DNA from: JBHHWH01 sp046756405
Lineage (GTDB): Bacteria > Actinomycetota > Acidimicrobiia > Spongiisociales > ZC4RG35
Direction: 5' to 3'
Assembly: GCA_046756405.1 (NCBI GenBank)
Contig: JBHHWH010000061.1
Coordinates: 1-15,310, forward strand
DNA length: 15,310 bases
How positions within the stretch are numbered: the stretch's first letter is position 1; the number at the start of each line of letters is the position of its first letter. Both the position numbers and the translations under genes were made by a program. Shown here piece after piece: positions 6,126 to 12,943 of this stretch. The notes beneath the pieces were generated by a model. It searched no databases. It had not been told where the DNA came from and saw only the letters and a program-made list of their open reading frames with translations.

Positions 6126-6245
6126 TTTCGCGCGCCCAGCCCAAACATTGTCCCCTCCTTTACTTTTCAGTGGCTTTTGGCGTCACCCCCTGCGGGTTCG
6201 GACGACTCAACAAGCCGGAGCAAAACCAAGTCGAAGGAGACGCCA

Positions 6246-6686
6246 ATGGCTCTGTTCAAGAAGAAGACCGGCGAGAAGCCCGCCGCCAGGCCTTCCGGCG
6301 CCGCCGACATGTCTCCGATGGTGCAGATGCTGGCATCTGCACCGGAGGAACAGCGGCGCCAAATGCTGGCCGACCGCCTTGCTGTCTTCGCCTCCCAAGA
6401 CGAGGCGACGCGTACAGCGGGAATGACCGCCATGCTCAAGGCAGCCCTCGGCCTGCCGGAGGGGGAGTACGCCAAGATCGCCGAATCGCGGCTGGCTGTG
6501 CTCCTCGGTATGGAGCCCGAGCAGCGCAAGATCCTGATGACGAGCCACGCCGCCGTAGTCAAGGAGCTTCCCGATGACCTGCGGCAGAAGGAGATGGGGG
6601 CGATGAAGGCTTCTGTTTCCAAGCTTCCCGAGCAGCAGCGGGCGATGGTGATGGCGATGATGAAGTCATTAGGGATGATGGGATGA
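6246..6686 (+). CDS. Helical-repeat protein of unknown function (shared domain, copy 1)
   Basis: The 146-residue protein is predicted soluble and almost entirely alpha-helical, with no signal peptide and many Met, Gln and Arg. After a basic N-terminus (MALFKKKTGEK) it consists of units of about 25-30 residues with a common pattern: a turn with Pro and Glu/Gln-Gln-Arg, then a helix with Met residues (SAPEEQRRQML at 31-41, MEPEQRKILM at 89-98, LPDDLRQKEMGAM at 108-120, LPEQQRAMVMAMM at 127-139). The same unit recurs in the C-terminus of the protein at 6877-8094 and in the middle of the protein at 11369-12367. The start is set by AAGGAG 7 nt upstream; an upstream in-frame extension lacks this. 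The stop overlaps the next start (ATGA). I do not recognise the family. Confidence 0.8.
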   Translation: MALFKKKTGEKPAARPSGAADMSPMVQMLASAPEEQRRQMLADRLAVFASQDEATRTAGMTAMLKAALGLPEGEYAKIAESRLAVLLGMEPEQRKILMTSHAAVVKELPDDLRQKEMGAMKASVSKLPEQQRAMVMAMMKSLGMMG

Positions 6687-6880
6687 AGCTCCGGGCCCGT
6701 ACCAGGGTCCGGTTCGTCGCCACCTACCTGGGGGTATTTGCCACCCTCCTGGCCTGGTGGTACGTCCTCGGGCTCGTCTCCTTGACCGACCAACCCATTG
6801 CCACCTTGGTGCTTGCCTACGCCGTGCCGGTGCTCGCCTGGGTAGGGGTACAGCGGGTGACCACCGGGACCCGTCGATGA
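6683..6880 (+). CDS. Small two-helix membrane protein, unknown function
   Basis: The 65-residue protein has a basic N-terminus (MKLRARTRVR), two hydrophobic helices (about 11-33 and 38-57) and a basic C-terminus, so both ends probably face the cytoplasm. It overlaps the preceding gene by 4 nt (ATGA), and its own stop overlaps the ATG of the following membrane protein in the same way. This makes three translationally coupled genes and argues that it is real despite its size. It resembles the small helper subunits often found beside larger membrane proteins, but I recognise no specific family. Confidence 0.75.
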   Translation: MKLRARTRVRFVATYLGVFATLLAWWYVLGLVSLTDQPIATLVLAYAVPVLAWVGVQRVTTGTRR

Positions 6881-8094
6881 TCGAATTCGAGCTGCCCCTA
6901 TTCCTCGCGCTGGCGGTGATCAGCTTTGTGGTGACGCTGATGCTCTTCCCCTTTGTGGAAGGTCGCCACTATGCGGCGGCCCGCCCGCCTCTCTTCGTAG
7001 GGGGCGTTCTGTTCATGCCGCTGTTCCTCGCCATTGCCGTAGTGCTGCGCACGGACTGGGAGCCGTCGACGCGTGCCTGGGCGCTGGGCGTGCTCATGGC
7101 CGCCTTCTGGGCTTCGGCGGTATGGCTGGCGTCAGAGCGCACTCAGGGACAGTTCGTATCCGGGCTGGAGTTCGGGCCTGGCCTGAACTTCCGTCCCGAC
7201 CTGATCCTTCCCGGTGGGGTCAACCTGGTGAAGGGGCTGATCCTCACCGGCATCGGGATCATGCTCTCGGTCCAGGAGTCGTTTCGCCTACCGGCATGGA
7301 ACTGGTGGGGCTTTTTCCTGGCTCTCTTCGGCATCCTGACCCTGATACCTGTGCGGGGGATGGTGAAGATGCTCGCCCGCCGTTCCCGGTTCCTGGGCAG
7401 GGGCGCACGCTGGCAGGTTCCGGCGCGTTGGGGGCTGCTGGTGTTCGGCCTGGTGGTCCTGCTCTACGGCTTCCTCGCCGCCTTCATGGGCCGGGTCCCC
7501 TTCGTCGAGTTCCGACCCGTGGCCGGGGAGGCGGGATTGGCGGCGGCGCTGTTCGCTGTCTCGGTGCTTGCCCTGCTCGGGAGGGAGTTCTGGAAAACCC
7601 GACTCCCTGAAGGGATGGAGAGCACCGCTATTCGATTTCTATCCAACCTCTGGCTCTACGGCGCCATCTTGGTGTTCATGTATGCCGCCGTGCTGACCTT
7701 CATGGGCCGCATCATGCAGCCCCATCCGGCTGAGAATCCGGCTGGGTTGGTGCTAGGTGGAGTCCTGTTCGCTTTAGGCGCCGTGCTGGTGTTGGGGGCC
7801 AGACCGCGGGCGCTTCGCAACGAGCTTCTGGGCTCCATTCGGATCATGGTGGGAACATTGACCACGATGCCCGACCAGGAGCGGTGGCGGTTCATGCTGG
7901 AGCGGATGCGGACCATCGCCTCATACCCTCTCGACCAGCGCACCTGGCACGTCGCCCAGATGATGTCCGCGGTGGCAACCCTGGATCCAAATGCTCGCCC
8001 GGTCGTGGAGAAGACCCGGGCCGAGGTGATGATGTCGCTCTCCAGCGAGGAGCGCCGACGGATCATGGAGTGTATGGACCGACTCGTGGCTTGA
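6877..8094 (+). CDS. Polytopic membrane protein with C-terminal helical-repeat domain
   Basis: The 405-residue protein has about nine transmembrane helices (residues about 8-27, 38-57, 67-85, 116-132, 143-160, 184-204, 219-235, 258-276, 289-307) and a cytoplasmic C-terminal domain of about 90 residues. This domain repeats the pattern of the gene at 6246: MPDQERWRFMLERM, YPLDQRTWHVAQMM, LDPNARPVVEKTRAEVMMSL, SSEERRRIMECM. Helices 6-7 and 8-9 look like an internal duplication, each with an FMGR motif (203-206 and 275-278) and a Pro/Ala-Gly-Leu segment before the second helix. I chose the ATG at 6877 because it overlaps the previous stop (ATGA) and starts directly with a membrane segment. The protein is unrecognised; a sensor, channel or transporter subunit would fit. 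Confidence 0.85.
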   Translation: MIEFELPLFLALAVISFVVTLMLFPFVEGRHYAAARPPLFVGGVLFMPLFLAIAVVLRTDWEPSTRAWALGVLMAAFWASAVWLASERTQGQFVSGLEFGPGLNFRPDLILPGGVNLVKGLILTGIGIMLSVQESFRLPAWNWWGFFLALFGILTLIPVRGMVKMLARRSRFLGRGARWQVPARWGLLVFGLVVLLYGFLAAFMGRVPFVEFRPVAGEAGLAAALFAVSVLALLGREFWKTRLPEGMESTAIRFLSNLWLYGAILVFMYAAVLTFMGRIMQPHPAENPAGLVLGGVLFALGAVLVLGARPRALRNELLGSIRIMVGTLTTMPDQERWRFMLERMRTIASYPLDQRTWHVAQMMSAVATLDPNARPVVEKTRAEVMMSLSSEERRRIMECMDRLVA

Positions 8095-8097
8095 GCA

Positions 8098-8641
8098 ATG
8101 ATCTACTTGCTCTGGGGGATCGGCGTGTGGGTTGCCTCCTCGCTGACCCTCTCGACGGGTATTGGAGCTGGTGTCGCCTATGCCCCGGCTCTGGCCCTCG
8201 GTCTCGGCCTCGACCTCGAGGGTGCTATTGCCACCAGTCTCCTGATTCAGGTGGCCGGCGTTGGAACAACCGCCCTCGGCCATCACGCAGCGCGTCGCAT
8301 CGATCTCGGCCTGGCGATGAAGCTTGGCTTGGTCGCCGCCGTCGGCTTGGGGATCAGTCGATTGGTTGTGGGCTCCGCTTCTCTAGTTGAAGTGGAGATT
8401 GCCTACATGGTTGTCATGGGTCTTGTGGGCCTGTGGCTTCTGCTCGGGAGACGGCTGCCCCTTCCTGCCAGCCGTCGCCTGGCGTTTCGCCGCAGTAGGC
8501 GTCCCCGCGGCGGTTCTCGGCTCCCGGATGGCTCGTCGACTCTCGCACAGGCTCCGTGCAGACGCCATGCGGGTCGGCATCGGAGTGCTGGCCGTAGCTT
8601 CGGCGGTGGGCGTGGGCCTGAGGGCCCTCAACGGTTTCTGA
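8098..8641 (+). pseudogene. Frameshifted, internally deleted TauE/SafE-family permease
   Basis: From the ATG at 8098 to about 8450, the frame encodes the first half of a TauE/SafE-type membrane permease: TGIGAGVAYAPALALGLGL, AIATSLLIQVAGVGTTALGHH, RIDLGLAMKLGLVAAVG and a helix ending GLWLLLGRR. Around 8450-8490 the coding signal moves to the next frame, which encodes the typical family ending: AAVGVPAAVLGSRMARRLSHRL then VGIGVLAVASAVGVGLRAL, stopping at 8641. The joined product would be about 180 residues against roughly 250 for the family, and the beginning of the second half-repeat is missing. The original frame stays open much further, but only antisense to the ArsR gene. It follows the membrane protein gene by 3 nt. 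A sequencing error could explain the shift but not the missing segment. Confidence 0.7.
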
Positions 8642-8646
8642 GAGCG

Positions 8647-9000
8647 TCAGCCGACGATCCGGCAGGAGGCGATATCCCCTTCGGTCTTCTCCAAAAACAC
8701 ACGGCCCAGGTCGATGATGGCTCCCACCCGCGGGGACGCCACCTCGTACCAGGTCTCCCGTCCCCGGCGTGTTGCCTTGACGAATCCGCACCAGGTAAGA
8801 CAGGTCAGATGCTGGGAGACCCTTCCCTGGGAGAGCCCGGCATGCTTGACGATATCCTTCTGCGGCTTGGGCCCCTCCTCGAGGAGGTACTCCAGGATGG
8901 TCAGCCGAGTGGCATCGCCCAGACCACGGAAGAGACGGGCAGTGAGTTCCTCGTCGGAGAGAGGAACGGGGGTGGGTTCGATTATTGCGGGCCTGGCCAT
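8647..9000 (-). CDS. ArsR/SmtB-family metal-sensing repressor, CmtR-like (second copy)
   Basis: The 117-residue winged-helix repressor is clearly paralogous to the one at 3885, with the same N-terminus (MARPAIIEPTPVPLSDEEL against MGRPSIVETEPVELGDSEL) and matching core GLGDATRLTILEYLLEE. The metal-site layout is conserved: Cys67 and Cys71 in TCLTWC and Cys113 in IASCR, as in CmtR-type sensors of thiophilic metals. It is the last gene of the leftward cluster, 54 nt after the cytochrome c gene, and its stop lies 5 nt from the stop of the convergent permease remnant. It probably controls the 12367-8647 cluster, or the facing helical-repeat operon, in response to a soft metal. The inducing metal is unknown. 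Confidence 0.93.
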   Translation of the reverse strand: MARPAIIEPTPVPLSDEELTARLFRGLGDATRLTILEYLLEEGPKPQKDIVKHAGLSQGRVSQHLTCLTWCGFVKATRRGRETWYEVASPRVGAIIDLGRVFLEKTEGDIASCRIVG

Positions 9001-9054
9001 GACGTTCTCTAGGTCGTGCGGACCCTCCCGATCATAGAGCCCGCCGCGCCTCTC

Positions 9055-9525
9055 TCAGTCCAGGGTCTTGATGTAGGCGATGAGTGCGTCGATCTCTTCG
9101 TCGGAGAGTCTCGTCCCGAAGTCCTGGGGCATGATGTTGGGGGCGTACCCCTGGACGATCTTGGCGTTGGGGTCGACGATCGACTCTCGCAGGTACGCCT
9201 CGTCGACCAGAACAGTGGATCCGTCGCCCAGAGTCTCCTCCTTGCCGAACAGCCCCTTCCAGGTGGGCCCCACCAGGGCGGCACCGTCGGGTGAATGGCA
9301 GGCGGTACAACCGTTGCGGGCCGCCAGCGACTTTCCCAAGGCGGCTGGATCAGGCGCCGTGGTGGGCGGTGCCGTAGTTGTGGCCGCCTCCGTGGCGGGT
9401 GCTGCGGTGGCCGGCGGCTGGGTGGCCGGGGCCTGGGTCGGTGTGGGTGCGGGAGGGGTGGTCGTCGGTGCCGCACAGGCCGCGACGACCACAGTGAATA
9501 CGAGCGCCAGGAACGATCCTCTCAT
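9055..9525 (-). CDS. Lipoprotein cytochrome c, similar to the COX2 C-terminal cytochrome domain
   Basis: The 156-residue protein has a lipoprotein signal (lipobox VAAC, Cys17), a long Thr/Pro/Ala linker (about 18-60) and one class I cytochrome c domain. Haem attaches at CTACH (73-77), and the distal ligand is probably Met132 in NIMPQDF. The segments GPTWKGLFGKEE, STVLVDEAYLRESIVDPNAKIV and LSDEEIDALIAYIKTLD closely match the cytochrome domain fused to subunit II of caa3-type oxidases. It would carry electrons at the outer face of the membrane. ATG with GGAGAG upstream; it follows the first CxC lipoprotein gene by 20 nt. No oxidase gene is in the window, so its partner is unknown. Confidence 0.95.
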   Translation of the reverse strand: MRGSFLALVFTVVVAACAAPTTTPPAPTPTQAPATQPPATAAPATEAATTTAPPTTAPDPAALGKSLAARNGCTACHSPDGAALVGPTWKGLFGKEETLGDGSTVLVDEAYLRESIVDPNAKIVQGYAPNIMPQDFGTRLSDEEIDALIAYIKTLD

Positions 9526-9545
9526 CGGCGTTCTCTCCTACCTGA

Positions 9546-10295
9546 TCAGCTCTCCGGGAACACGGACTCGTCGGTGAGCAGCGTCCAGAGGATGTCTACC
9601 TTCGACCCCGCGGGTATGTTCGGGCTGGCTGTGAACTCGATCACTCGATACCAGGCACCTCCGGCCGGCGCCTCATAGGGGAAGCTGAAGCACAGACACT
9701 GCGGCCAGATCATCCCGTTCAAGAACCCGGGCGAGTCCTGGTGGGGGACCGCCAAGAACCTCACGGCCTCCTCTGTCGGATTCTCATAGGCGAGCGTTAC
9801 GGCCACCTTCTCGCCGGGGGCGAGGAAGATCGTCCGATCTTCAATGGGCTCTCCAACGGGGAGTTCGGCACCGGCATCCAGGGACTCCATCGCCCACACG
9901 GTGCTCACCTCGGGTAGGGGGTGGTATGCCATCACTCCAGCACCGGGGAGGGGCTCAGGCATCGTGGCAAAGCTGACGCGTACGGCGACCTTGCCCTCAG
10001 GAGGATCCGGAATCGTTGCGGTCCGGTCGATGGCGTGCACCTGCGCCGAGGCGAGGAAGCTGCTTACTGAGCTTTCTGCCTGGTCGACGGCGGATTCGAG
10101 CTGGCCCAGTTCCGTCGAGACGTGACCGACCGAAGCCGAGAGTTCTTGGACTTTGGTAGCGAGCTCCGTGGCCGCCTGGAGTTGCTCAGCCGTAGGACCG
10201 GCTGACGCCGACGTACCTTCCGAACCGCTTGTCGTGCAGGCCATCGCCACCAGGGCCAGGGCGGTGAGAAGTGCGAATCTCTTCAGGTTCTTCAC
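9546..10295 (-). CDS. Lipoprotein with coiled coil, beta domain and CxC motif (paralogue A)
   Basis: The 249-residue exported protein starts at a GTG with AGGAG upstream. The signal ends near Cys20 (ALVAMAC, an imperfect lipobox). A coiled-coil segment follows (about 35-85, TEQL-like heptads rich in Ala, Glu, Gln and Ser), then a domain of about 150 residues that looks mainly beta. It includes VAVTLAYENPTEEAVRFLAVP (168-183 and around), WPQCLCFSFPYEAPAGG (CxC at 200-202) and IPAGSKVDILWTL. The neighbouring gene encodes a paralogue with the same layout. The CxC could bind a metal (for example Cu) or be redox active; the cytochrome c gene next to it supports an electron-transfer or metal-delivery role. 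I recognise no named family. Confidence 0.85.
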   Translation of the reverse strand: MKNLKRFALLTALALVAMACTTSGSEGTSASAGPTAEQLQAATELATKVQELSASVGHVSTELGQLESAVDQAESSVSSFLASAQVHAIDRTATIPDPPEGKVAVRVSFATMPEPLPGAGVMAYHPLPEVSTVWAMESLDAGAELPVGEPIEDRTIFLAPGEKVAVTLAYENPTEEAVRFLAVPHQDSPGFLNGMIWPQCLCFSFPYEAPAGGAWYRVIEFTASPNIPAGSKVDILWTLLTDESVFPES

Positions 10296-10304
10296 GATGT
10301 TCTC

Positions 10305-11021
10305 CTAACCCTCGGTCCTGACTACGGGCCACACCACTACAGCTTTTGCCCCTGCCGGTGTGTCCGGTCCCACCCCGACCTGGATGACCCGGGTGAACGT
10401 GCCGCTGGCGGGAACGGTGTACGAAAGGGAGGCGCACCAGCAGCGGTTACGGACGTAGGGGAGTGCCGCTTGGGGGTCCAGGGTTCCGCCCGGGACCAGG
10501 AATTGGATCTCTTCGCTGGTGGGGTTCTCGTAGACGATCTTCAGCATGTACAACACCCCTGGCTCTACGAAGACGATGCCGTCTTCCAGCTCTGGCCCCA
10601 CTTCGAAGGCCTCGTTGGGAGCCAGGGAGTGGGTTTCGAAAAGCTGCTCACCCTCGGGGGCGAGAAAGAACCGAAACGTTCCCGGGATGGCGCCGTTGAG
10701 GGCTTCAGCTACGAACTGGACCGTGACCAGTCCCGAGGGCGGTTGTGGCAGGAATACGGCTCTGCTAGGCCCCACCCTTCCGATGTCCAAGGCGAGCTGC
10801 TGCGAGCTGCTCTCCAGGATCACAACCCGTGTCTCGAGGTCATGTAGCGTCGCCTCTATCTCCGCTGTTGTGGCGTTGAGTCCGCTGACAGCCTCGTTCA
10901 GGGCGGTGAGGGCAGCGTCCAGCTCCTCACTCCCGGTACCCGTGGCGCTTGCGGTACTGCAAGCCGCCAGCGCCACCGCCAGGATGGCGGCGGCGATGCT
11001 GAGACGTTTCAATCTATCCAT
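10305..11021 (-). CDS. Lipoprotein with coiled coil, beta domain and CxC motif (paralogue B)
   Basis: The 238-residue lipoprotein has a good lipobox (VALAAC, Cys21), a predicted coiled coil (about 32-80: LDAALTALNEAVSGLNATTA and following) and a beta-rich domain. It is paralogous to the gene at 9546-10295: IVYENPTSEEIQFLVPGG matches TLAYENPTEEAVRFLAVP, NRCWCASLSYTVPASG (CxC at 194-196) matches PQCLCFSFPYEAPAGG, and TPAGAKAVVVWPV matches IPAGSKVDILWTL. The ATG lies inside the end of the zinc-ribbon gene (13-nt overlap), with GGAGAGG upstream, so translation is coupled. It ends 9 nt before paralogue A. Function is unknown; two divergent copies side by side suggest a heterodimer or two related ligands. 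Confidence 0.85.
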   Translation of the reverse strand: MDRLKRLSIAAAILAVALAACSTASATGTGSEELDAALTALNEAVSGLNATTAEIEATLHDLETRVVILESSSQQLALDIGRVGPSRAVFLPQPPSGLVTVQFVAEALNGAIPGTFRFFLAPEGEQLFETHSLAPNEAFEVGPELEDGIVFVEPGVLYMLKIVYENPTSEEIQFLVPGGTLDPQAALPYVRNRCWCASLSYTVPASGTFTRVIQVGVGPDTPAGAKAVVVWPVVRTEG

Positions 11022-11287
11022 ACCGGGCCTCTCCAGGGGACGTATTGGTTTAACGGCATATCAAGTTGAAGTGGCGCTGGCCGAGGAGTCGGTGTTTTTC
11101 TTCGCGGGAGGTATTTTTTCGCGTCAGCGGGAGGACCCGTAGCGACGTAGCCAGACGGGTCGATATCCACGAAACAGCCACCGCACTCCGGTGAACAACA
11201 CCAAAGCTTCCCAGGTGTGGTGCTGCATTCGAGCGCCGACCCGCACAGGGGGCAGTGAGTCAACGACGAAGCAGGGTATTGGGCCAT
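11009..11287 (-). CDS. Small zinc-ribbon-like protein
   Basis: The 92-residue protein has a metal knuckle CPLCG (12-16) and a second Cys cluster WCCSPECGGC (29-38), which together look like a zinc ribbon, then a basic Pro-rich linker (PRRKTPTPRP) and a hydrophobic-aromatic tail (NQYVPWRGPVW). There is no signal peptide, so it is probably cytoplasmic. It ends inside the start of lipoprotein B (13-nt overlap). The Shine-Dalgarno sequence before the ATG is weak. It may bind zinc or another thiophilic metal, or contact nucleic acid; nothing further can be said. The 81-nt gap to the upstream membrane protein gene could hold an internal promoter, but I see no convincing one. Confidence 0.65.
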   Translation of the reverse strand: MAQYPASSLTHCPLCGSALECSTTPGKLWCCSPECGGCFVDIDPSGYVATGPPADAKKYLPRRKTPTPRPAPLQLDMPLNQYVPWRGPVWID

Positions 11288-11368
11288 GACAGGGTGTGTC
11301 GTTCACCTCTGCGCTTTGGTGTCGCTGGCAGCAGTGCCATCGTGTCAAGCAAATATGAAGTAGGACCC

Positions 11369-12367
11369 TTAGCCTCCCAGTAAACCAAGGATGCTGACTT
11401 GGTGGGCGGGGTCGCTGACCCATCCGACCAGCCAGAAGAAGGGCAGGACCATGGCGATGTGAGCCGCTAGCGGCACGATGGGGAACCAGTTGGGAAGTTC
11501 GAGAACCGGCATCATTGCCGGCATCGCCACCATCATCGCCAGCCACACGAACACACCCCATGCCAGGGCCCAGCCAACGCTGCCACGACCGAAGATGAGG
11601 GTGTAGCCGATCCCGAAGGAGATCCCGTTGACGGCGTGCCATATATACCCGTACAGGCGCGCCTGGGACATGACTCGCCGTTCCGTCTTGTCGAGGACGG
11701 CGAAGGCACGCGTCGCGGCCTCGCGAAACGTCTGGAACCGAACTCTCGGCAGCCCACGTGGCTGACCGGGTTGGGAGGTCGCGACGGCGGCGTCCATAGC
11801 GGCCATCACGGCCTGCCGCTCAGGGGCCGACAGCGAACCCAGGGCAGCGAACTGGGCCTCGGACACCTGTTCCTTCGTAGCCGGGTCCAGGGTTCCGATG
11901 GCTCCCATGATCGCCGCTGCCGCGTTGACCCGCTGCCGCTCCGGGAGATGGGGGATCCTCGTCAGGCGCTCAGAGACGAACTCTTTGATCGTGCCTGTGT
12001 CCACGGCATCGCGAAGGACCTGCCCCATGACGTTGGCCTGCAACATCCGAGTCTTGCCAAGGGCCATGAACCCGAACACAACCGGCATGTCCAGGGGAAA
12101 GGCACCCAGCTTGAGCCCGATGAGCCGGACGATGTCCAGGGTGATCGTTCCCAGGAGACCGGCCAGGGCACCCCAGGCGACCAGCTCCACATAGCCCGGC
12201 TCAACAGCGGCGGATGCACCTATGAGCGCTGCGGTGGCGATGACGTAGACCACACCGAGGCGACGGAGCACATCATGGGAGCGGACGTCGAGGATTCGAT
12301 CCCCCATGAGAAGGAACGAGGGGACGGCTGACCATCCCAGCAACAGGAGTAGTAACCACCAGGGCAT
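11369..12367 (-). CDS. Membrane protein with central helical-repeat domain and Met-rich helices
   Basis: The 332-residue protein has N-terminal helices (about 3-21, 37-55, 60-80 and a shorter one at 92-104), a cytoplasmic domain (about 108-235) and a C-terminal bundle (about 238-258, 264-288, 295-318). The cytoplasmic part contains the repeat also present in the genes at 6246 and 6877: HLPERQRVNAAAAIMGAIG, LDPATKEQVSEAQFAALGSL, SAPERQAVMAAMDAAV. The C-terminal helices are rich in His, Met and aromatics (YIWHAVNGISFGIGYTLIFG, WLAMMVAMPAMMP, AAHIAMVLPFFW), which could line a metal or haem site. ATG with GGAGGT 7 nt upstream. It heads the leftward cluster of lipoproteins and cytochrome c. I recognise no named family; a metal- or redox-related transport or sensing role is inferred. 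Confidence 0.85.
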   Translation of the reverse strand: MPWWLLLLLLGWSAVPSFLLMGDRILDVRSHDVLRRLGVVYVIATAALIGASAAVEPGYVELVAWGALAGLLGTITLDIVRLIGLKLGAFPLDMPVVFGFMALGKTRMLQANVMGQVLRDAVDTGTIKEFVSERLTRIPHLPERQRVNAAAAIMGAIGTLDPATKEQVSEAQFAALGSLSAPERQAVMAAMDAAVATSQPGQPRGLPRVRFQTFREAATRAFAVLDKTERRVMSQARLYGYIWHAVNGISFGIGYTLIFGRGSVGWALAWGVFVWLAMMVAMPAMMPVLELPNWFPIVPLAAHIAMVLPFFWLVGWVSDPAHQVSILGLLGG

Positions 12368-12435
12368 CAGAGACCTCCATTTAGGTGCAGGCAGAGTTTT
12401 CTGCCTCTGGTTGTGTCGCAGCGGCCGCCCAGAAG

Positions 12436-12453
12436 GGGTCGGTTCACCGACCC
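12436..12453. repeat. Small perfect hairpin in the divergent intergenic region
   Basis: GGGTCGG and CCGACCC pair over 7 bp around the tetraloop TTCA, in the 152-nt gap (12368-12519) between the divergent genes at 12367 and 12520. It could be a protein-binding palindrome or a 5' leader hairpin of the rightward transcript. A weaker inverted repeat (AGGCAG / CTGCCT, 12389-12406) lies nearer the leftward gene. I find no convincing promoter by eye here. Confidence 0.3.
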
Positions 12454-12519
12454 GAGATCGGATGCCTTGCGACCAATCGAACGAGGCCAGTTAGAAGCCA
12501 ACGTACGAGGAGGTACACC

Positions 12520-12879
12520 GTGACTTGGGCCGAACGCTTCGGAGACCTCGCCACCAATGTGGCGCTGGTTCTCATCAACGCACTGCGCATCATCACCCTG
12601 CTGGTCAGCATTGCCGCCGACAAGGTCGACGGGTTCGTGACTTCCCTCGCCGAACGAAGCGAGGGTGGGATCAGCCCGGCGTCGGGGGCAGCCCGGGGCT
12701 GGCTGAGCCTTCCCGCCTCGGTGGCGTGGGGTATCGCCGCGATCGCCTTGAGAGCTATCTCGGTGGTGACGGTGTTCCTGCGCCAGGCAGCCGCCACGAT
12801 CGACGGATTCCTCGAGGCTCTCTCGGAGGGTCCCGAGGAGCCACAGCCCAGCTACACCGCTCCCGGCACCGCCGCCTGA
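12520..12879 (+). CDS. Small amphipathic/membrane protein with internal duplication
   Basis: The 119-residue protein starts at a GTG preceded by GAGGAGG at 8 nt; the open frame further upstream has no such site. It has two hydrophobic helices, each followed by a similar segment: ALRIITLLVSIAADKVDGFV and SLAERSEGG (21-50) against ALRAISVVTVFLRQAAATID and GFLEALSEG (77-104). The shared pattern is ALRxI, nine to eleven hydrophobic residues, then (V/I)DGF and LxE. The C-terminus is acidic and Pro-rich. It is probably membrane-associated. No family recognised. The following gene, which starts in the inverted repeat just after its stop, may encode a distant relative with the same helix-DGF-like layout. 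Confidence 0.75.
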   Translation: MTWAERFGDLATNVALVLINALRIITLLVSIAADKVDGFVTSLAERSEGGISPASGAARGWLSLPASVAWGIAAIALRAISVVTVFLRQAAATIDGFLEALSEGPEEPQPSYTAPGTAA

Positions 12880-12885
12880 GGGCAC

Positions 12886-12943
12886 AGAAGTGAAGGTCCC
12901 TCCTGCCCCTGGGTTCCCCACCGTGGGAGGGGCCTTCACTTCT
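12886..12943. repeat. 18-bp inverted repeat with 22-nt loop between two small genes
   Basis: The left arm (12886-12903) AGAAGTGAAGGTCCCTCC pairs with the right arm (12926-12943) GGAGGGGCCTTCACTTCT over 18 bp with a single G-T wobble. It begins 7 nt after the stop of the gene at 12520-12879 and contains the likely GTG start of the next gene (12890) in its left arm. No T run follows. It may be a terminator or attenuator between the two genes, or an RNA hairpin masking the second start codon. Confidence 0.7.

Noticed and set aside
6177..6245. Upstream N-terminal extension of the helical-repeat protein
   Set aside because: The ATG at 6246 has AAGGAG at the right distance and begins a plausible N-terminus; the extension is polar and has no ribosome site.
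8642..9012. Plus-strand extension of the permease frame to 9012
   Set aside because: This part is antisense to the well-conserved ArsR gene and has no membrane-protein character; the permease ending is in another frame and stops at 8641.
12385..12519. N-terminal extension of the 119-residue protein
   Set aside because: It lies in the divergent intergenic region with a hairpin; the GTG at 12520 has GAGGAGG upstream.
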